Made by a program: the position numbers and the translations under genes. A DNA stretch of 7,674 nucleotides. It comes from an uncultured Eubacteriales bacterium. GTDB lineage: Bacteria > Bacillota > Clostridia > Peptostreptococcales > Anaerovoracaceae. Under the pieces are notes generated by a model. The model made no database searches and was not told the origin of the DNA. It worked only from the letters and a program-made list of their open reading frames with translations. Positions 6,501 through 7,674 of the stretch are shown piece after piece. The stretch spans positions 1 through 7,674 of the forward strand of contig CADBQT010000110.1 of NCBI GenBank assembly GCA_902796875.1. Direction: 5' to 3'. The first letter of the stretch is position 1. Every line of letters starts with the position of its first letter.

Positions 6501-6539
6501 TACAGAATCAACTCCCGTAAACACAAACCCGATTCTGTA
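6501..6539. repeat. perfect 9-base inverted repeat after the LysM gene
   Basis: TACAGAATC (6501-6509) is exactly complementary to GATTCTGTA (6531-6539), with a 21-base A/C-rich spacer. It lies 20 bases after the LysM gene stop and 8 bases before the terminator stem. It has no U-tract of its own. It could be an mRNA 3'-end hairpin, an attenuator-like partner of the terminator, or a protein-binding site. No function is shown by the sequence. Confidence 0.5.
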
Positions 6540-6546
6540 CCTATAA

Positions 6547-6584
6547 AAAACACCTTCGCTCACACATCCCGGCGAGGGTGTTTT
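6547..6584. terminator. probable bidirectional intrinsic terminator
   Basis: AAAACACCTTCGC (6547-6559) pairs with GCGAGGGTGTTTT (6572-6584) in a 13-bp stem with one G-U pair and a 12-base loop. On the plus strand it closes the LysM gene, 65 bases after its stop, with a short TTTT tail. On the minus strand the stem is followed by six T residues, making an even better terminator for leftward larE, whose stop is about 130 bases away. The position between convergent genes fits a shared terminator. Confidence 0.85.
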
Positions 6585-6589
6585 CACGT

Positions 6590-6631
6590 GGAGGGAGGCT
6601 GTTTTACCAGAAACTGGCAGAAAGCCCCTCC
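6590..6631. repeat. branched hairpin in the LysM-larE intergenic region
   Basis: GGAGG-GGCT (6590-6600, with a 2-base GA bulge) pairs with AGCCCCTCC (6623-6631). Inside the loop, CCAG-AAA-CTGG (6607-6617) forms a second small hairpin. No U-tract follows. It belongs to the non-coding stretch 6585-6714, in which I see no gene, only inverted repeats. Confidence 0.4.
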
Positions 6632-6660
6632 ATCTCTTCCCAAAATTATGATTATCGGAA

Positions 6661-6686
6661 GAGTTGGATGTCTATCCATCCAGACT
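6661..6686. repeat. hairpin just beyond the larE 3' end
   Basis: GAGT-TGGATG (6661-6670) pairs with CATCCA-(G)-ACTC (6677-6686): a 10-bp stem with one bulged G and a 6-base TCTATC loop. A separate 7-base inverted repeat, CTCTTCC (6634-6640) with GGAAGAG (6657-6663), overlaps its left arm, so alternative foldings are possible. It lies 28 bases past the larE stop on the larE transcript and lacks a clear U-tract, so it may be a 3' stabilising structure rather than a terminator. Confidence 0.4.
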
Positions 6687-6714
6687 CCTCTATCCTCTTC
6701 TAACCGTTGAAATT

Positions 6715-7551
6715 TCAAAGACGCTCATTTAAATTCCCCATTCTGTATCCCTGTATGTCCAGCGTCACGTAGGCAAAACCGATTTTACGGAGCATTTCCC
6801 ATACTCTGGTCCGGATGGGTTCGCTGATTATTTTCTCCAGATCCTCCGGGAGCACTTCGATCCGCGCCATATATTCCGAATCTCCGCCAAGCTGGTGCAG
6901 CCGGACCCGGTACTGGGTGAATCCAAGATCCGCCAGCAGGTCCTCCCCCTCTTCCACCATTTTCAGCTTATCTTCGGTAATGATCTCACGATAAGGGATC
7001 CGGGACGCCAGACAGGCAAATGACGGTTTATTCCAAGTGGGCAGATCTCTTGATTCGGACAGTTCCCGAATCTCCGCCTTGGATAGTCCGGCTTCCTTTA
7101 AGGGACTGGTCACGCCCAGTTCTTGCACGGCGCGGCTTCCGGGGCGATAATCCCCCTCATCGTCCGTGTTGGAGCCTTCCACCACCGCAGCCATTCCCTC
7201 CCGGGCAGCCGCATCCAGGATCTGGTCGAATATCTCCTTTTTACAGTGATAACAGCGATCCGCGGGATTTGTGCGGATCTTTTCACTGGCCAGAACGTCG
7301 ATGGTCAGTGTCATATGGCGAACGCCGAGAGACCGGCAGAATTCATCGGCCTCGGAGAGCTCTCTTCCCGGAATAAAGGGCGAAACGGAGGTCACAGCGA
7401 TGACCTTATCCCCCAGGGCTTCCCTGGCGGCATAAAGAAGCAAGGTGGAATCCACCCCGCCGGAAAAGGCCACGCACACGCTGTCCAGTTCCTTCAGGAT
7501 CTCCAGGAGACGTCCGTATTTGGTCTCTGCCCTTTGGTTGCTCTCACCCAT
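6715..7551 (-). CDS. larE: LarE, ATP-dependent sacrificial sulfur transferase for the nickel-pincer cofactor
   Basis: LarE activates a pyridinium dicarboxylate mononucleotide with ATP and inserts sulfur, one step in making the nickel-pincer nucleotide of lactate racemase and related enzymes. The 278-residue protein has the usual length. It shows the PP-loop SGGVDS (30-35), RCYHCKKEIF (99-108), EGSNTDDEGDYRPG (125-138) and WNKPSFACLASRIPY (173-187). Cys180 in that last motif corresponds to the family cysteine that donates its sulfur. No cysteine occurs after Cys180, so the extra cysteines of iron-sulfur-type LarE proteins are absent, and a sacrificial single-use mechanism is the natural reading. 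The C-terminus (FAYVTLDIQGYRMGNLNE) is typical. AGGAG (7561-7565, read on the minus strand) lies 9 bases before the ATG and overlaps the stop of the upstream gene. larB, larC and larA are not recognised in the window. Confidence 0.93.
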   Translation of the reverse strand: MGESNQRAETKYGRLLEILKELDSVCVAFSGGVDSTLLLYAAREALGDKVIAVTSVSPFIPGRELSEADEFCRSLGVRHMTLTIDVLASEKIRTNPADRCYHCKKEIFDQILDAAAREGMAAVVEGSNTDDEGDYRPGSRAVQELGVTSPLKEAGLSKAEIRELSESRDLPTWNKPSFACLASRIPYREIITEDKLKMVEEGEDLLADLGFTQYRVRLHQLGGDSEYMARIEVLPEDLEKIISEPIRTRVWEMLRKIGFAYVTLDIQGYRMGNLNERL

Positions 7552-7563
7552 GATATAACTCTC

Positions 7564-7674
7564 CTAACAGATCTCCGCGACGAGCCCCCGGCCGTTGGCG
7601 CTGCGGGCTCCCACGGCTTCCGCTCTGCGGATGGGCTCTCCTTCAGGGCGCTCAGCTGTTGCCGCTTCCAGACC
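7564..7674 (-). CDS. 3' end of an unrecognised gene upstream of larE (partial)
   Basis: On the minus strand an open frame enters from the right edge and runs 36 codons to TAG (7564-7566), encoding GLEAATAERPEGEP followed by IRRAEAVGARSANGRGLVAEIC. Codon choice (mostly G or C in the third position) agrees with neighbouring genes, and the stop overlaps the larE ribosome site, with only 12 bases between stop and larE ATG. That spacing indicates a cotranscribed upstream gene. I cannot match the tail to the ends of LarB or LarC as I know them, and the fragment is too short to assign. The other two minus frames are less likely: one hits a stop early and the other reads straight through into the larE start region. 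Confidence 0.6.
   Translation of the reverse strand, partial: GLEAATAERPEGEPIRRAEAVGARSANGRGLVAEIC

Noticed and set aside
6498..6521. Short open frame (ATG to TAA, 7 codons) after the LysM gene
   Set aside because: Too short, no ribosome site, and it lies within the 9-base inverted repeat.

Overview
This window looks like a chromosomal segment of an anaerobic Gram-positive bacterium, most likely a moderately GC-rich member of the Clostridia (Firmicutes). The reasons are the gene order mutS-mutL-miaA followed by a YnbB/methionine gamma-lyase family gene, a MutL that carries the endonuclease motif (the MutH-less type), Gram-positive (Bacillus/Clostridium-type) LexA boxes, a YneA-like LysM protein, and larE. 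GC content is in the mid-50s percent by eye. The species cannot be named from the sequence alone.

Layout. Positions 1-6046 form one tightly packed rightward gene series: the 3' end of mutS, then mutL (mismatch repair), miaA (tRNA dimethylallyltransferase), a Xer-like tyrosine recombinase, a PLP-dependent YnbB/methionine gamma-lyase family enzyme, and a VTT-domain (DedA/TVP38-like) membrane protein. Gaps are 3-10 bases. The recombinase overlaps both of its neighbours, so translational coupling and a shared transcript are likely. I see no internal terminator.

Positions 6047-6166 hold the best regulatory signal in the window. A near-consensus sigma-A promoter (TTGACA, 17 bases, TACTAT) is covered by three LexA-box-like sites, two of them identical 14-mers exactly 62 bp apart. 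It drives a 104-residue protein with an N-terminal membrane segment and one LysM domain, the architecture of the SOS-induced cell-division inhibitor YneA. The inferred unit is therefore a DNA-damage checkpoint placed directly after a mismatch-repair operon. lexA itself is not in the window.

Positions 6482-6714 are non-coding and rich in inverted repeats, including a strong, probably bidirectional terminator between the rightward LysM gene and leftward larE. On the minus strand, larE (6715-7551) encodes the sulfur-transfer enzyme for the nickel-pincer nucleotide cofactor of lactate racemase-type enzymes. It follows, 12 bases downstream, the 3' end of a gene (7564-7674) that I do not recognise.

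Most of the window is conserved housekeeping DNA. The points most worth attention are the three-operator SOS promoter, the recombinase sitting where many Firmicutes carry hfq, and the structured intergenic region. I see no CRISPR array, insertion sequence, prophage or new defence system.
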